Shown here piece after piece: positions 1-13,285 of a stretch of 64,000 nucleotides of DNA. The stretch covers positions 1,525,860-1,589,859 of the forward strand of contig NC_044930.1 in NCBI RefSeq assembly GCF_003576645.1. Direction: 5' to 3'. How positions within the stretch are numbered: the stretch's first letter is position 1; each line of letters begins with the position of its first letter. Source of the DNA: Ipomoea triloba (Eukaryota > Streptophyta > Magnoliopsida > Solanales > Convolvulaceae). The notes under the pieces are model-generated. The model was not told the DNA's origin. It made no database searches and saw only the letters and a list, made by a program, of their open reading frames with translations. Made by a program: the position numbers and the translations under genes.

Positions 1-122
1 ACGAAACCCTCCCCGAAACCAACCACGTCAAGGTGGTTTTCTTTGAACTAGAAATAATTCCCCGCCAAAGCAGAAAAAAAAAAAAAAAAGAAAAAAAAAA
101 GAGCAGACATGTAGAAACTTAC

Positions 123-2888
123 TTTCGGTCACCTTCTACATCTGGCAGATCCTTAGTAATGGCAATAACCAAAGCAAATAACGTGACAAAAGTTGTAATG
201 AAAGCCACAGGTGAGCTGCAGGGAGAATTAAAGAAGGATAAGATAATCAGCAGTGTAAATCTTAGGAGCATAACAGTTAACTTTTGTTGGCTTCCCTCAC
301 ATTCCACTCTTACTGAATCAACATAAAAAGTTACCCCGATATTTCCTTTCTTTCCTTGCCAAATAAAGGAAAAAGATAAATATTTCTGCCTTCAAAGGGA
401 ACGAATTATCACCTTCCTCTCACCCTTTCCTTAATTTCATTCAATTATATATCATGTAAACGGTAAAATAGGACGTTTAGTACCTTCCTCTCCACCTACC
501 CTTCCCTTTCATTTTATTCAGTTATACATAGTGTAAATTGTAAACTAGCACATGTGAATTTCACGCATTTTAATCAGAGATTTGAAATGCAAAATGGAGG
601 ACCAAGCTAAATTCAATGAGTTCATTATTAAGTTACGAAATCCCATCTTGTTTTGTATGAGCATTTGTGCTCATTAGGAGCACCCAAGCAAGAGGAAGGA
701 CAGTTTCCGTCTTTTTTTTCTAATAACATTGATGGTATGGTCAGAATACTTCGGTTCACCTCCATTCAAAGCTTAACCCCAGAGCTGCTCTTGTTGCATA
801 ATAGACGCCATAATTAAGGAGAAAACCCCGTACCTGCAGTGTACAAATCAGTAAGTGCTCAGTTTATAGAACAAGAGTGCCACCCGGGGAGTTTCCACTA
901 AATAGGTAAAACATTGCAAATATCTTGGTGCACTTCACTAAAAAATAAAAGATACACAAAGTGAGTGTATATAGGCTGATATCTTTTGAAGAACTTTTCT
1001 AAAAGTGTAACAATATTTCACACATAAGAAACACTGGAAAATAAAATGAGGGAGTAAGAATTGCACCGTGGCGATTATTAGAAATGCAAAAATTGGAAAT
1101 CTCTTCATGCGAAAGGGGGGTACAGAGTAGATGGTGCCCAGGAAGAGACCAAGAGCATAAAGAGAACAAATGAACGAACCAAAGTTCATCCCAACGATAA
1201 ACAGTCCCGCCACAGCAAAAAATATAACCAAGATCCATGCAGATTGAACCGAAAGATCTCCAGCAGCTATAGGCAAATAAGGCTTGTTTACCCTGCAAAC
1301 ATTTTATAATGAACGATTTATCATGTCATCGAAATGGGCAGAACATAGATAGTTTTCCTACTCAAAAGAAAATTCAGCAGGATACACGGCTTTGCAAGAT
1401 GAACGATCTTTGTCACTCTAGTGGATACATTCGGCCCATCCCCCCCTCAAATAAAGATAATTTAATAATAACAATAATACTGAAAAGAAATAAGCATTAA
1501 GTGTTTGTTGTTACTTGTCAATTCCAATGTCATATATCTGATTTATGCCCACTATATAACCATTGCCACATATGAGAGCAAAGAGTCCAGAAAATGCCTT
1601 GAGTAACAATGACCACCTAATCAGATTTGGGTTCTCAATTAGAGCTCTTGTTACCAATGAACTGCAAAAGAAAACCAGGGTGAATGGATATCCACAGTAA
1701 CTATCACAGAGCTCACTAAAGTATGCACACATCAACTAATAATAATAACTTACACAGATCCTAATGCTGTTCCGCGTATCGTATGGGGCCTCAAAAATCT
1801 CCAAAAGGCATCTTTGAACTGTGAAACTTTATTCAAAATTGGGGCAGATCCGGCATCGCCAACTTGAGAGCAGGCCTGGCAGCAGTATCTTCCATGTCAA
1901 TGTTAATTAATTTAATCAATCCATTTTAATGATCCCAATCATCAAAAATTCCAATCACACGATTATATCAATGGAGAAAGAAATAGCTATATCATTAATC
2001 CTCAGACAAGTGGAAAATGTTGAATGCATGATGTTGTACAACATGGTTAGCAATTTGTCAAGGTAAAGCATGGACTTGGTCTCTTTATGAAGACAGCTAG
2101 AATAAGAATTTGCTTCTATCTATATATGCACTGTGTATATAGCCTCTCAAAGCTCTCCACTTTGAGGCAGGTGCAGCTGTTCAGCAATTTAGTCATTCCC
2201 AGGCCAACCTTATACATGAAAACAAACACATAGCATAGTCTAGACATGATCACACCCCATTTAAACCATAGACAAGCATCCTTCCACCAATTAGCCTATT
2301 GTTTATGCAATTGTTATAGCATGGACCAAGGTCCACCTTTCATTTCGGATACTGGTCCAAAACGACATTCAGATTATGTATCTTGTGGAGCGTAGTCTCT
2401 TTTTTAGAGGGTTACGCGTAGATTTGAACCCATGACCTTTGACATGGGGTTGAGTCTCAATCATATGTTTGATCTCAACTAAAAGTCTAAGTTGATAGTT
2501 GGATTGCACATTGTTTATATATTATATGCTCAACCAATCACACATGAGATTAATTAATATTATTCTTGAAATGTAAGAACCCAGAACAACAAAGCTGATT
2601 AAAACATAAACAAAAAAAGAACAGCACACCATCAATTGAGACTTGAGAGACTGGAAATACCCAGATGGAGCTGCGTCTATACACTCCGAATGGAGCATTT
2701 TTCGAGAAGGTTCTGGAATTGTGAAGCCCAACTGAAGAGCGGAAGGTCTTGGAAGGTTTGAGTAGGGCCAAGTTAGCAGCTTTGCAAGTGGACCAAATGG
2801 ATAATTTTCTTGAACACGAAGGGTTCCCGTTGTAATTAAACACAGATGAAATCCGAGTTGAGGAACAAGATGAGCAGGCTAACTCCAT
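123..2888 (-). CDS. HST: Homogentisate solanesyltransferase, plastid (partial, C-terminal exons off the left edge)
   Basis: UbiA-type prenyltransferase that attaches a solanesyl chain to homogentisate, the committed step to plastoquinone, in the plastid inner envelope. Six exons are seen on the minus strand: 2888-2661, 1875-1754, 1661-1515, 1292-1067, 833-760 and 215-123. All have GT-AG borders and lengths that keep one frame (about 296 aa visible). The first ATG (2888) opens a Ser/Arg-rich stretch of about 76 residues that looks like a chloroplast transit peptide. Exon 3 ends in the first Asp-rich prenyl-diphosphate site ([12 protein letters not shown], about residues 155-165). Exon 6 carries the second ([10 protein letters not shown]). 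Residues such as [15 protein letters not shown] and [16 protein letters not shown] follow the solanesyltransferase (PDS2/VTE2-2) branch rather than the tocopherol phytyltransferase (VTE2-1) branch. The next exon should start with the last base of a Lys codon and lies outside the window. No defects are seen. Confidence 0.93.
2340..2535. repeat. tRNA-derived SINE-like repeat in HST intron 1
   Basis: Contains a 'gatttgaaccc' core, whose reverse complement (GGTTCAAATC) fits a pol III B-box. It is followed by 'ctcaactaaaagtctaagttgatagttgga', which recurs at 23,085-23,135 and 23,250-23,300. The same word order at separate loci marks a dispersed repeat. The family assignment is inference. Confidence 0.5.
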
Positions 2889-3751
2889 CCCCAGAAGCAC
2901 AGAAAGCAGAAATTGAGGTGATTGGGGACGGGTAGCTTGTGAACCAGCAGCTTCAGTGGAGCTCCGGTGTCCAATTCTTTAATTTTGTCATATTACTTAT
3001 TTTATTATATGAGCCTTCAACTTTCTCTTGTTTCTATTTAGCTCCCCTGAATTTTCTTCCCTCCACTTCATTTATTTATTTTTTTATTATCTTGGATAAC
3101 GAAAGAAACCGCAACTACTACCTAAAGGTATGTACAGGGATAAATCTCGATCTGTGACCCTAACCGACAAAGGACCCCAATGAGAAAAAATCAATCTAGG
3201 TTGTATATAACTAATCGGTTCAAGCCATTCAGGGGGTGCAGTAGGTTACAAGTTCGACTCACAATAGGATAACCTATTGATTTTCTTAGCTTAAATTGGT
3301 CAACTATGAGTAACATATATTAGTTTACGTAATTACGGAGTACGTCTTTGTATTCTTTTGTCGACTAGGGTCACAAGGTGAGATAAATGCACATTTTTTA
3401 GAAGCGTCTACGGTCCTTCGTCACTAAAAAAAATAATAGGGGTATGATACATAATTAAGTATTGGGCATATGCTCAAGCACATGCTTCATCTAGTATGCA
3501 GTCTAATACACTAATGTAATGAGATGTGAAAGACTAAAGAAACATGGCTATAGAATTCAAGACTTTATTTTATCTTTTTGTTGTTTTTAATATAAAAGTT
3601 AATAATAATAATAATAACAATAGTGTGAGAAGATTGAGTTTCTTTTTGTTAGATTTACAAAACAATAGTAAAAGAATGCACAAAGGAAATGTTAAGAACA
3701 TCCTAAGACATATATTTATGTTCCTATACTTCATATATTTTCCATTAAATA
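2889..3751. other. Spacer between IQM 3' end and HST 5' end, with a second SINE-like repeat
   Basis: Intergenic DNA of 863 bp. The first part should be the HST 5' leader and promoter; no clear TATA box was singled out. About 3,120-3,330 holds a dispersed repeat with 'acaagttcgactc' (B-box-like, fits GWTCRANNC). It resembles the blocks near 25,650-25,920 and 29,930-30,160. The remainder is AT-rich with an (AAT)n run near 3,600 and nothing else recognisable. Confidence 0.5.
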
Positions 3752-6493
3752 CTAGTGAATGATATTTGTTTCTCTTTGAGACAGCACTAAGGGGGTACGA
3801 GGTTTTGGTGCAAGTGGACTGTTGCATGCCATTGGACTTCTGCTGAAGCTGGGGGCACTGGAATGAGCCGATCTCCGGGCGGGCCTAGGCGACAGCTGCG
3901 CCTCCTCCAACACGCGGTTCTGCAGCTCCAACGGGTAGTCCCTCATGCACCCGATGCGCGGTCCAGCTCCCGTGGTCCATTTGCAGGATAAACGATGAGC
4001 GAGCTGGTACGATTTCATCCCTCTCTGGGAATTCAATCTCCTGATGATCTTTTCTTCCGGGACAGGCTCCTCGTAGTAGTCCTCCTCGTTGTCGCCTCCG
4101 AACAGGTTGCGCTTGGCGACCGAGAAGTCGTCTGCAGCGTCCGGGAAGTCCTCTTCTGCTGTGATGTACCCGTCTGATGATGGAGTTGGAGTTGGCTCGC
4201 GCTCTTGCTGCTGTTCTTTCCAGAACAGCTTCAGCATGTCCTCCCGGTTGGGGATTTCAAGCCTCGGGATGTTTGGTCGTCTCAATCTCGATTTTGGTGC
4301 ATCCTCGGGGCTATACTTTTCGCTCGAACCATCTTCACTCGATTGCTTTTGAAGGCTCAGACTTTTCCCCTTCATGGTGAAGGCTTCTTCATCCTCATCA
4401 CTTGGAGCTTTCTGCAAATTTTGGAGAAAGGCGTTATAGTTATAAGTCGGTGGCAGATATTGACTCTTTGTGCTTCAGTAGGTTGAGAAAGTAATTATGA
4501 ACAGATACTGCATTGTAACATAGTCAATAGTACTCGAAAATAAGTCAGTGGCAAATGAAACTGTTCTCACTAGGCCTTTTAGAGCTGATTGTTCAATTCT
4601 CTACCTGTACAACAGAAACATCAACGCTATGATCCTCGAGGAACGACAAAAATTCCTCGAAATTCTCCTCCGTTGGGAGATAATGCCCGCTGTGAGGCCA
4701 GACCGCCTATACCATACAACAACAAAAGATTGATAATCAGCAATTCAGCATACATACAACTTCGGTAAACAATTAAGACAGTTAACAAACATTTTAGGTC
4801 TATGTATGTATACCTTCAGAGTGCCATCCTCGACGACTAATCTTCCAGCAGACAACGTAGCGCCACCAGCTAAGAAACTAGAATGCTGAAATGTTCCTTT
4901 GTGCTTCATTGCAACGTACAAGACCCTCGACACGCTAAGCACGAAGATCCACTTGGCATTTTTGGGGCCTTGCGTTGTGTCAAGCAACTTCCCACTCTGC
5001 TTATACATAAATTTCCCGTCTACCACTATGACTTCATACGTCTCTCTTTCTACCTGTGACACCACATTAAACGATTGGTGAATATCGTTCAAGCCATATT
5101 CTCAGACGTTTTCATAACTCATATGTAAGGAGAACAACTAGATGCCTTAAATCTGCAAATTAGGAAGAAGGGTGATCTATCTCCATTTTATTTACGAAAT
5201 TGAATCTGACATTCATAGTAATTGGCACGGTTATTGTATGGTTCTAGGAAAATCATATGCTTTCTGTAAGAAACTTACCGGTCCAAGATACTTAATGCAC
5301 TGCTGTTGAAGTTTGTATCTCGAGCATCTCTCGAGGTTTACTTCCTTACCTTCACCTATGTCCAGCCTGCAATGGAGTCGATAACGGGGAAAGGAGTTTA
5401 GATTAACTAAAACTTAAAGAAAAGTGTGTATCAATCTTTTGACAGTTGAAGCAAAAACTTACCAATAGAAGAAGGGTTGTCTGCTTTCACACTGGAGCCA
5501 CTTGGCGTAATAAAATTGAAGATTGTGGCCATAGCGATGACGAGGGTCAATCTATTCACAGAGCAGTAATGGAACATCAGAAAAATCTCAACAAAACAAA
5601 ACTTAATATGATTACATGATTGCAAAGGGAACTCACTGCTTCGAGCCAATGCTGCAGAGCAAGTTTACGTGCTTTCTCATCCTTCGACAAACCTTTTCCC
5701 ACCTTTCAAATGAGCAAAACCTCAAGTTTCGAACTAAATAAAACCCCAAAAGTATATTAAAAGAATAGGGAAACCCAATCCTTACCTTAGCAGCTTTTGC
5801 ACTTGCTCTTGACCAACGAGAAACAGCCGTTTCAGGTTTCTCAATGTCAAAGAAGGAAACGGAATTGTGCTTCAGTTCAACCGAATCTAAAAGCTTCCAC
5901 CTGCATATAATGCCAAGCAAAATTTATAAATGTGAGAATTCGAGTTCAATTTTGGTACTTTTTTTACCAGAAGCATTATACGAATATGGAAAAAATTCAG
6001 TTCCTAGACCTATAAGATCCCATAATAAGCAATGGGTACTTATAACTTACCATCTTTGCTCTACTAGGACAGCACAGTCTGCTAGTCGTCTTCGTGTGCG
6101 AAAACTCTTATACGTTTTCTGCAACTTCAGGGCAGCCAGGTTTCTTTGGTTAGAGGTGTTGGGAGGTAGCACTTTCGTGCTATCCGGTGTAGGCAACTTT
6201 TCACAAGTTATGCCGTCTGATATACCCATTTCATTGTTTTCCTTATGAAAAACAGGAGACACCAACGAGATCTTGGTCTCCAATTCAGTGCCTTTAAAGC
6301 TTAGAGACCCTTCAAGGATCATCTTCCCTGAGCCAAGAGACTTCAACATGGAAGACTCGGGATCACCATTGCTGAGATTTATGGATTGTACCGTGGTCTT
6401 AACGCCATCGCTTCCAAAACTTATGGTTCTCACTAAATAAGATTCCACCCTGTTATCCAAATCATCCAAAGGTCTAGAGAAAGGCATTCCCAT
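3752..6493 (-). CDS. IQ-motif calmodulin-binding protein, IQM family
   Basis: Plant-specific IQM protein, about 600 aa. IQM proteins bind calmodulin without needing calcium and have been linked to stress, stomatal and hormone responses. Coding exons (minus): 6493-6051, 5900-5786, 5702-5637, 5551-5463, 5366-5279, 5053-4814, 4706-4605 and 4411-3752, all in frame. The IQ motif ([20 protein letters not shown]) lies at about residues 121-140. It is followed by the family core: [59 protein letters not shown] and [16 protein letters not shown]. The last exon codes for an acidic low-complexity tail and then the conserved [20 protein letters not shown] block. The start is the first ATG after a likely 5'-UTR intron acceptor (ttttgcag) at about 6,498. 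It resembles IQM1-like members. Nothing is broken. Confidence 0.93.
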
Positions 6494-7560
6494 TTTACTG
6501 CAAAAACTGCTGGGGTGGATTTAAATTCCAAAGATTAATTCTCAAGATCTGTCAAACAAAGGATGAAGGTTTCAGTTTTTTACAAAGCATAATAGCAATC
6601 TACCAACAAATTTTAAAGAAGAAAATTAAAGACCAAAAAGGCATATTGAAAGATGATCAATAACTAGGAGGGAATTAAAACCTATCTAAAGCAGAAATAA
6701 TTTTTAAAAATTTTCTTTTTTTTTTCCTTTTTCTTTTTGCAAAATTAGGCCAGCCTTCCCCTAAGGATCAAACTCTAACTCTGCAAGAGCAACCCAAGCC
6801 TCGAATCCGAATTAGTTTCACAATGGTGGGATAAGGACTCAAATCATACCATGAAACATTGACAGAGAAAGCAATTTCAATAATAAGTTTCTAGGTTTGA
6901 TCTTAGAACACATTGGTATGGCACCTCCATTGTCATAGTTTGAAGGTTCATCCCATTTGCCTAAAATACATTTCAAAGCAACAAAACCCAATGTTCAAAT
7001 GCATCATTACATTCATTCAACAGAACAATGAAAACAGGAAAAAAAAAAAAAAAAAAAAAAAAAAGAATAGGCATTTTAATGGTTTCAGCCAATGTTTGAT
7101 GCAGACTGGATTTTCCAACCAATACATTAAAATGGAAATGAATCAAACCCCCCACAATCCAAAAAATAAAAATAAAAATTGCCCAGAAATTCATAAGTCT
7201 ATCATAAACCTTAAATCGACCCAAACCCAATGTTAAAAGCACAGAGACATTAATAAAGATAGCATTTTTGATTACCTTATCAGAGAATGCCTAACCAGAT
7301 GATAATGTGATAGGGTTAAGAGGAAGGTTTTGCTTGAAACAAATAAAATCAGGAAATGTGAGCTCAGGGATCAACTAAAAATGGTAGATTTGTATGGAAG
7401 AATGGGATGAAAAAGGGGACTCTCTTTGAATCCAAGAAATCAGAGTGGCTTGGCCAAATTGTATAGTATTTGCTTCCTCTCTCTCTCTCTCTCTATATCT
7501 CTCCCTGCACAAAAGTTGCTATGATGTACGTTAGCTGTCCCTTGCTATAAGCCAAATATT
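6494..7560 (-). promoter_or_regulatory. Probable 5' UTR intron and leader/promoter of the IQM gene
   Basis: No coding exon is seen. A pyrimidine-rich acceptor (minus strand, at about 6,498) sits 5 bases upstream of the ATG, suggesting an intron in the 5' UTR. A CT/GA dinucleotide tract at 7,474-7,502 (GA-rich on the sense strand) is typical of plant leaders and core promoters. A poly-A run occupies about 7,040-7,064. The transcription start is not determined. Confidence 0.4.
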
Positions 7561-9462
7561 AAACCATATTTATAGTAGGTGGTGGAAAGAATTTAAATTT
7601 AGAAAAAATGGAGGTGAAATAGAGAGAGAGAGAGCCTTTCCAACCATGTGTTCCACTTCTTGACTGCATGAGGAAGTTTCCAAGCTCAAATTTTCAACTA
7701 AATTTAATTCCTCATAATATTAGAATGTAAAATGCATGAATGGTGAAATCTGATTTATATCTAAAATGCTATTGACATCCTCGTCTTTATCCCTTCGTTA
7801 GACATCATTAGGTGATCAAGAAAACTCGCAATTACAATTCCAAAGATTACTCATAAATAATATGTCCAAACTAAGAGCGTCAATAAACCACTTAGAATCA
7901 ACTAGTATCGTAATGGTCGTTGATGATTTAAATTCTCCCAAGTCCCAATAGCTAATCGAGAATAAGATATGCATGGCTTATAAAGTGCGTTGATCTCTCT
8001 CTTTCCCTTCAGTGATGCATTTAATAGACTTTTTATAGAAGATTTAATGACACACGAGGATGCCTCGACATGGTCTACACGTCCTTTGCGTACTCGATAA
8101 TCCTAATTGTGGAGCTAAGTGTCATTATAGACCTGACCATGTAATTGGACAATGACATGACTTTTGAGTGACTTATGTATCTAATTTAAATTAAGGTTGA
8201 TTAATCATGATCAAGGTAAACTGGTGACTTCCCTAAGACGTTTCTAATACTAAAAATTCCTTATCGGGACAATCGTTACATTACGCTTAAAGTCGGAGAT
8301 GACTGAAAAGTATATTTGACCATATTTTATTGAGATTGGGACGTATTAAGACAAGTTGTCTAACCCACTTGATATGTAATATACCTCAGCTCGCTTTCCT
8401 TGCATCACGTTCGGTAATTGACCACGAAACTCATACAGATTGGATCTGACCATAACTAATATCATTTGACCAAGCATCGACCGACATTAGATTGTGAATG
8501 TTATAATTCTAGTTAGGACGGGTGAATTAAACATCTAGACAGCCCTGTCATAAAGTGTTATCACATCATAATCACTCGGAGTGGAGTATCAGCATCATAA
8601 GGACACTTTGCCAAAAAAAAAAAATCTATCTCAAAATTCATCTTTGATACGTGACAAGCATGCCGAAAGCTTGACATGTGTTCCCCTCTCTTCCTATATA
8701 AAGTGCATTAAATACACTTGGAGGGTACATTTTGGGAGATTCTTAACTCTAACAAATTCCGAATTGTCCTACCAAACTTGACTTTTAACCTTAAACTCAT
8801 ACACTAAATCCAAATAACTTAGTACGATCAATTTAACCGTATTACCACTAAAAAATTAATTTATACCTAAAATGCTTTTATCATGTATATTATTATATTA
8901 TCTCTCGAATTATTTTATTTGTTTTCCATTGATAACCTATTAACATTATGGGGAATTTAACAAAAAAAAAAAAAACACATGACATTTAAATTAAACGTCA
9001 ATATTCTCGAAGTTATACAATTAACTTTAACCGAAGCCTTCACCTACCTAATTAATGAAGTCGGTGCATGGCTACCCGGCTTGCAGGCGTGTAACTGTGG
9101 CATGCAGATGACACCGTGACACTGACACTAATCAAGTAGATATATGTTATTATGTTTTAGGTTTCGAAGAGAAAATAATGAAAATAAAAAATGGTTGGAG
9201 GGCGGCAGATCCCTAAATACAAGCTTTACTAGTAAGTTGAGTTAATGATGTAATTGGGTATACATTTCTTGATGGATATGATTTAGGCCAGTACTCTAAT
9301 TATTTTTTATTTTTTTTCCCTTACCTAATTTAAATTTTGCAAGTTTCAACACTGAAGTAAACCATAACCGAGTTAAGTAGTTGGTTTTGGTGCTGTCATT
9401 GACTTTTCTTTTAAAAGTTTTTATTTTTATATTGCGTATTTGGTATTTACATTAGTTTAGTA

Positions 9463-9464
<2 letters not shown>
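7561..9464. other. AT-rich spacer, nothing recognised
   Basis: No splice-compatible coding exon, RNA gene or clear transposon end was recognised on either strand. It holds a short GA tract at 7,620-7,636 and scattered poly-A runs. Only short chance ORFs are present. Confidence 0.4.
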
Positions 9465-9514
<50 letters not shown>

Positions 9515-9833
9515 AAACAGTTCCCATAGGATTATACGGTTACGCACCTAAACATTATAATGGTGCACCTTAAGTACACAAACCACGCACCTTAAGCACA
9601 CAAGCAAAGCATTTTAAAAACGCAAATCACGCGCACCTAAAGCTTTAGGCCGACGCACCTTAAGTATACAAACCACACACCTTAAGAACACAAACCACGC
9701 ACCTTAAAAATACAAACCACGCACCTAAGGTTTTAAAATGATGCATCTTAAATTTCAATAATACATGCACATTAAGCATACAAATCACGCACTTTAAGAA
9801 GAAAAATTACGCATCTAAAACAATAGCACGAAA

Positions 9834-9887
<54 letters not shown>
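9465..9887. repeat. Degenerate tandem repeat bounded by (TA)n tracts
   Basis: Two pure (AT)n tracts (about 9,467-9,511 and 9,838-9,887) enclose about 325 bp in which words such as 'acgcaccttaag', 'acacaaaccacgcacc' and 'caccttaaa' recur about ten times with irregular spacing. No coding potential. The layout resembles small elements that insert into (TA)n microsatellites. Confidence 0.7.
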
Positions 9888-9889
<2 letters not shown>

Positions 9890-10774
9890 CGTTAGTTTGT
9901 GTGGGAGACAATGCAACGCATGCGGTAAGCTTGGTAAATTTCAGACATGCATTTCTACGAAGTGGTGTCCATTCAATGAAGGTATGGCTTTTAGGAAGAG
10001 GCGGCGGCGTAGTCTTTTCAGCATTATTATTTGTTTTCCAACGAAATTAAACTGACCAGCTAGCTAGCTTTTTGCCCTTGCTTTTTTCTCCTTTTCGCCG
10101 ACGTATGTAGGCCGGGGGGATTATTGACGGAATCTGGGTCAGACATGACCGTGGAATAATAATAATAATAACAAAAATACTAGATGCACTCCCAAAATTA
10201 TACTCCCTACTTTTACTCCCACTTGTGTTCAAATTTGATTGGAGGATGAAACAAAAAGGAATGAATAAACACATGACCCCCTATTAAATTGATCAATCAA
10301 AGCATGCCAACTCATATGGAGTAAAAAATGGGAGTGTGAATTGAGAGTATATATAGAATTACTCTAATAATAATACTATAATTCAGAAAGCCGACCTTTT
10401 CACGACAGAAAAAAAAGCCATTTAATTTGACACTGACAGAGCTTCATACGCTGTATGTCGTCGGCGATCGCTAGCTTTTCATTAATAACCACATTCGACG
10501 CTGCTACTACTGCTTATTAGTACCAGCTAGTATAAGTCAAACATGGGAGCATGCATTTAGCGTTGTCAGTACAGCTAGATATATAATGTACTTTCTTTTT
10601 GTACGGATATATGAAATCCACTCCTAATATATTAGGCCTATGACCTACGTGCGTACGTACGGTGCGACCAAACATATACCCTATCCTTGTATTAAAATGC
10701 TTATCCAAACTTAATAACCAAAGTAAAGTTACTCAGACTGTTCACTTCGTAATTATATTCAGACTGTTCACTTA
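9888..10774. other. AT-rich spacer with a possible small inverted-repeat element
   Basis: About 10,180-10,350 has imperfect inverted ends: 'actcccaaaattatactccc' on the left, and a related 'ggagtaaaaaatgggagtg' on the right. This could be a worn MITE. The rest, including the (ATA)n-like run at 10,155-10,170, has no gene that I can support. Confidence 0.35.
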
Positions 10775-11050
10775 AGCCCTGTTTGGTAAATAATCAGCCT
10801 ATCAGCCAATTTTGGCTTATTTGACCACTATTAGTTGTTTGGTTAATAAGCTTTTTGTAACTCCAAAATGCTAAAATTCAAAATGCTACTCAAAGCAGCC
10901 ATTTCAATTAGCTTTTTGAGAAAAGAAATTATACCAAACAGCTATCAGCAAACAGCTAATTTATCAAACAACTTTCTACAATCAGCTAATATTATCAACA
11001 AATCATACCTTCTAACTCAATCAGCCAACAATCATTTACCAAACAGGGCC
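10775..11050. mobile_element. Tourist-like (PIF/Harbinger) MITE, copy 1
   Basis: About 276 bp with inverted ends (A/G)GCCCTGTTTGGTAAAT...ATTTACCAAACAGGGCC. It is flanked on both sides by TTA, the 3-bp target duplication expected for PIF/Harbinger MITEs. A second copy with the same interior lies at 43,372-43,660. Non-coding; no transposase. Confidence 0.82.
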
Positions 11051-13285
11051 TTAGTAATAATATATTCATTTAGTTACACCATCTAGTAGTTGTTTTGGGT
11101 TCTCGCGTCACTCAAAAAAACTGGTTATCCAAATATTTTTTGAGTAATATTAGATATTGTAAGTGTCGAAATTTTTTTTTACTTTCCGTGTTAGATAATA
11201 TTTGTTACTAGTTAAGAAGTTAGTTAGTTTTTTTTTTTGTTTGCATAGCTGTTGATATATAGATGGATAATTTTTGTTTGCTCAGGTGAATAATATTACC
11301 AACTAAGGGTGGTTATTTAGTTTGATTTTGAGTCGTTTTCATTAACTGAAAAAAAAAAACAAAAACAAAAACAAAAAAACGTACAAAGTTAGCTAATTAA
11401 TACGGAGTATTTTATTGAAAATCCTAACATGTGTTTCAGAAGTCAGAGAGGCCAGTTAATTTTAGTCCGAACTACGAGGCATGGGTGCGTCTGAACCCGA
11501 CAGAGCATACACGTACGTACATATGATTTTCTGATTTTTGTAAGACAACAGATCACTCCCCGGATTCTAAATTTCCAATACCGAAGCCAAATCGTCGTAA
11601 CGTTTCAAAAAGAAACAGAAAACAAATTATGCACTTTCCACGCGCTTACCGAACAAGGAATTATAAGCAGGCGGTTTCAGAACACCGACGTAGGCCATTT
11701 GGGCTGGGTTGGATGGATGTCATATGGGCCTTCTTATATGCACTGTTGTCGGCCCACAAGGTGCAGTTTGGCAAATTATGCTATGGACCCGAGTCCACCT
11801 TGCAATATGAAATTTATCGAGTGCATATCGGCATAGATTGTTCGGTCCCCACGGACGGCGTCAAAATGATAAAGTAATATACGGAGGTACGAATGAAATC
11901 CTCTGTATTAATACTCAATCGGGTACAAGTTGGAATACCCTATGCGAAATCGGTTTACGTGAAAGTGGGTCAGAGGTTCCCGGTCTCTTTGACTATCATA
12001 AAGACTCAACAGCCAAAAGTTCATCTGCCAGCAATAAATGCGCCTTTTGTAGGTGGCATCGGGAAGAGTTCCGGCCCAGCGGCATGCGTTAAGCATGTCA
12101 AACATGCACCGGCCTGTGCGATGCCCAACGTACGGAAGCCAAATGTGAGTCCCGGATAGGCCGGGACTTTAGCCGAATAAGGTACCATACCAGGGCGGGA
12201 TGTTGGTTTGATCGGCCTATGGAGACCGGAGGAACAATCAGGGCACTTTAGGCATGAAAATAGACCAGCAACCAAATCTAGGTCGGTAAATACATTAGAC
12301 AGGTAGATAGGAATACGTGAATCAGGATTTTATCCCTATCATCCTTATATAGTAGTTGCGAGTTTTTCTCATCATTAAAAATAAATTGTAGTTAAGACCA
12401 AAGCTACATGAGTGCGTACATATCAATAAGTAATTGTAGCGATAACTCTACGAACAAGCTAGATCAATGTTAAATGATCATTTTTTTGACATATTATATA
12501 GGGGAGTTTGGGGGCAAATTTGAAATATTGTTTAATAAATTGTTAAAATCATGGGTGGTCCAAATCCATAGCTAGTGAGGAAAGTGACTGCGTTACTACC
12601 TACCATAGTACCATTATCAATGAGGTAAGTAAACTTATAAAAATATATAATATTTGTGGTTAGTCATGTTAATCATTCCACACTGCTTTTTATTATATCC
12701 ATTATTTTGTTATTAAAAAGCAATGCATTATTATTAGGTTTAGAATGGGAGAAAGCTTGAGCCCAAAGATTGATGGACTAAATCGGTATCGTCAGACTCA
12801 AAGTATAGTTCAAGTGGCAAATCATTTTTTTTTTGGAAAAGAATTATGCAGGGTTAGTTAGGTGGACCCGAACCGTTAAATGGACGGAGAAAGATATAAA
12901 ACACTTCGTAAAGTACTACTGGCTCTGTTACCATGCAATTGAGTATCACTAGACTAATAGGTATTGACAACACCCTAATTTAAATGACCAAATAATTATG
13001 TTATAATTGAATTACAACTACATCCAATAAAAACACGTTAAAAGTGGAGTTATGGATTTTTCTTTCAAAAACTGAAAAAACAGTTAAACAGCCTGCAAGA
13101 GTACGAAGGAGAAAATTATTAGAACTCGCCCATTTCCTCACTTCTCCACTACTCTTTTCAACTGCGAAGGACATAAACAGAAAAAAACCCTAGGTTTAGC
13201 TGGATTTAATTACCATTCAATCGAATGAAAATTGGAATCGGAATCGAGCCGAGCTGAATACAATCGCTGCTATTCGTTGTCTAAG
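11051..13285. other. Spacer upstream of the CPSF-A-like gene
   Basis: No supported gene. About 11,630-12,280 is noticeably more GC-rich and has several overlapping short ORFs in both strands, none of which I recognise. It may be an old transposon remnant. About 13,140-13,285 (pyrimidine-rich, ending just before the ATG at 13,286) is probably the 5' leader of the downstream gene. Confidence 0.35.

Noticed and set aside
33..326. 97-codon plus-strand ORF
   Set aside because: It starts at a GTG, is mostly poly-Lys from an A-rich tract, and overlaps HST exon 6 on the other strand.
123..2888. Tocopherol-pathway homogentisate phytyltransferase (VTE2-1)
   Set aside because: Residues around the active site ([31 protein letters not shown]) fit the solanesyltransferase branch instead.
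11629..12275. Cluster of overlapping ORFs of 65-88 codons on both strands
   Set aside because: No recognisable domain, no splice context and mutual overlap; the stretch is merely more GC-rich.
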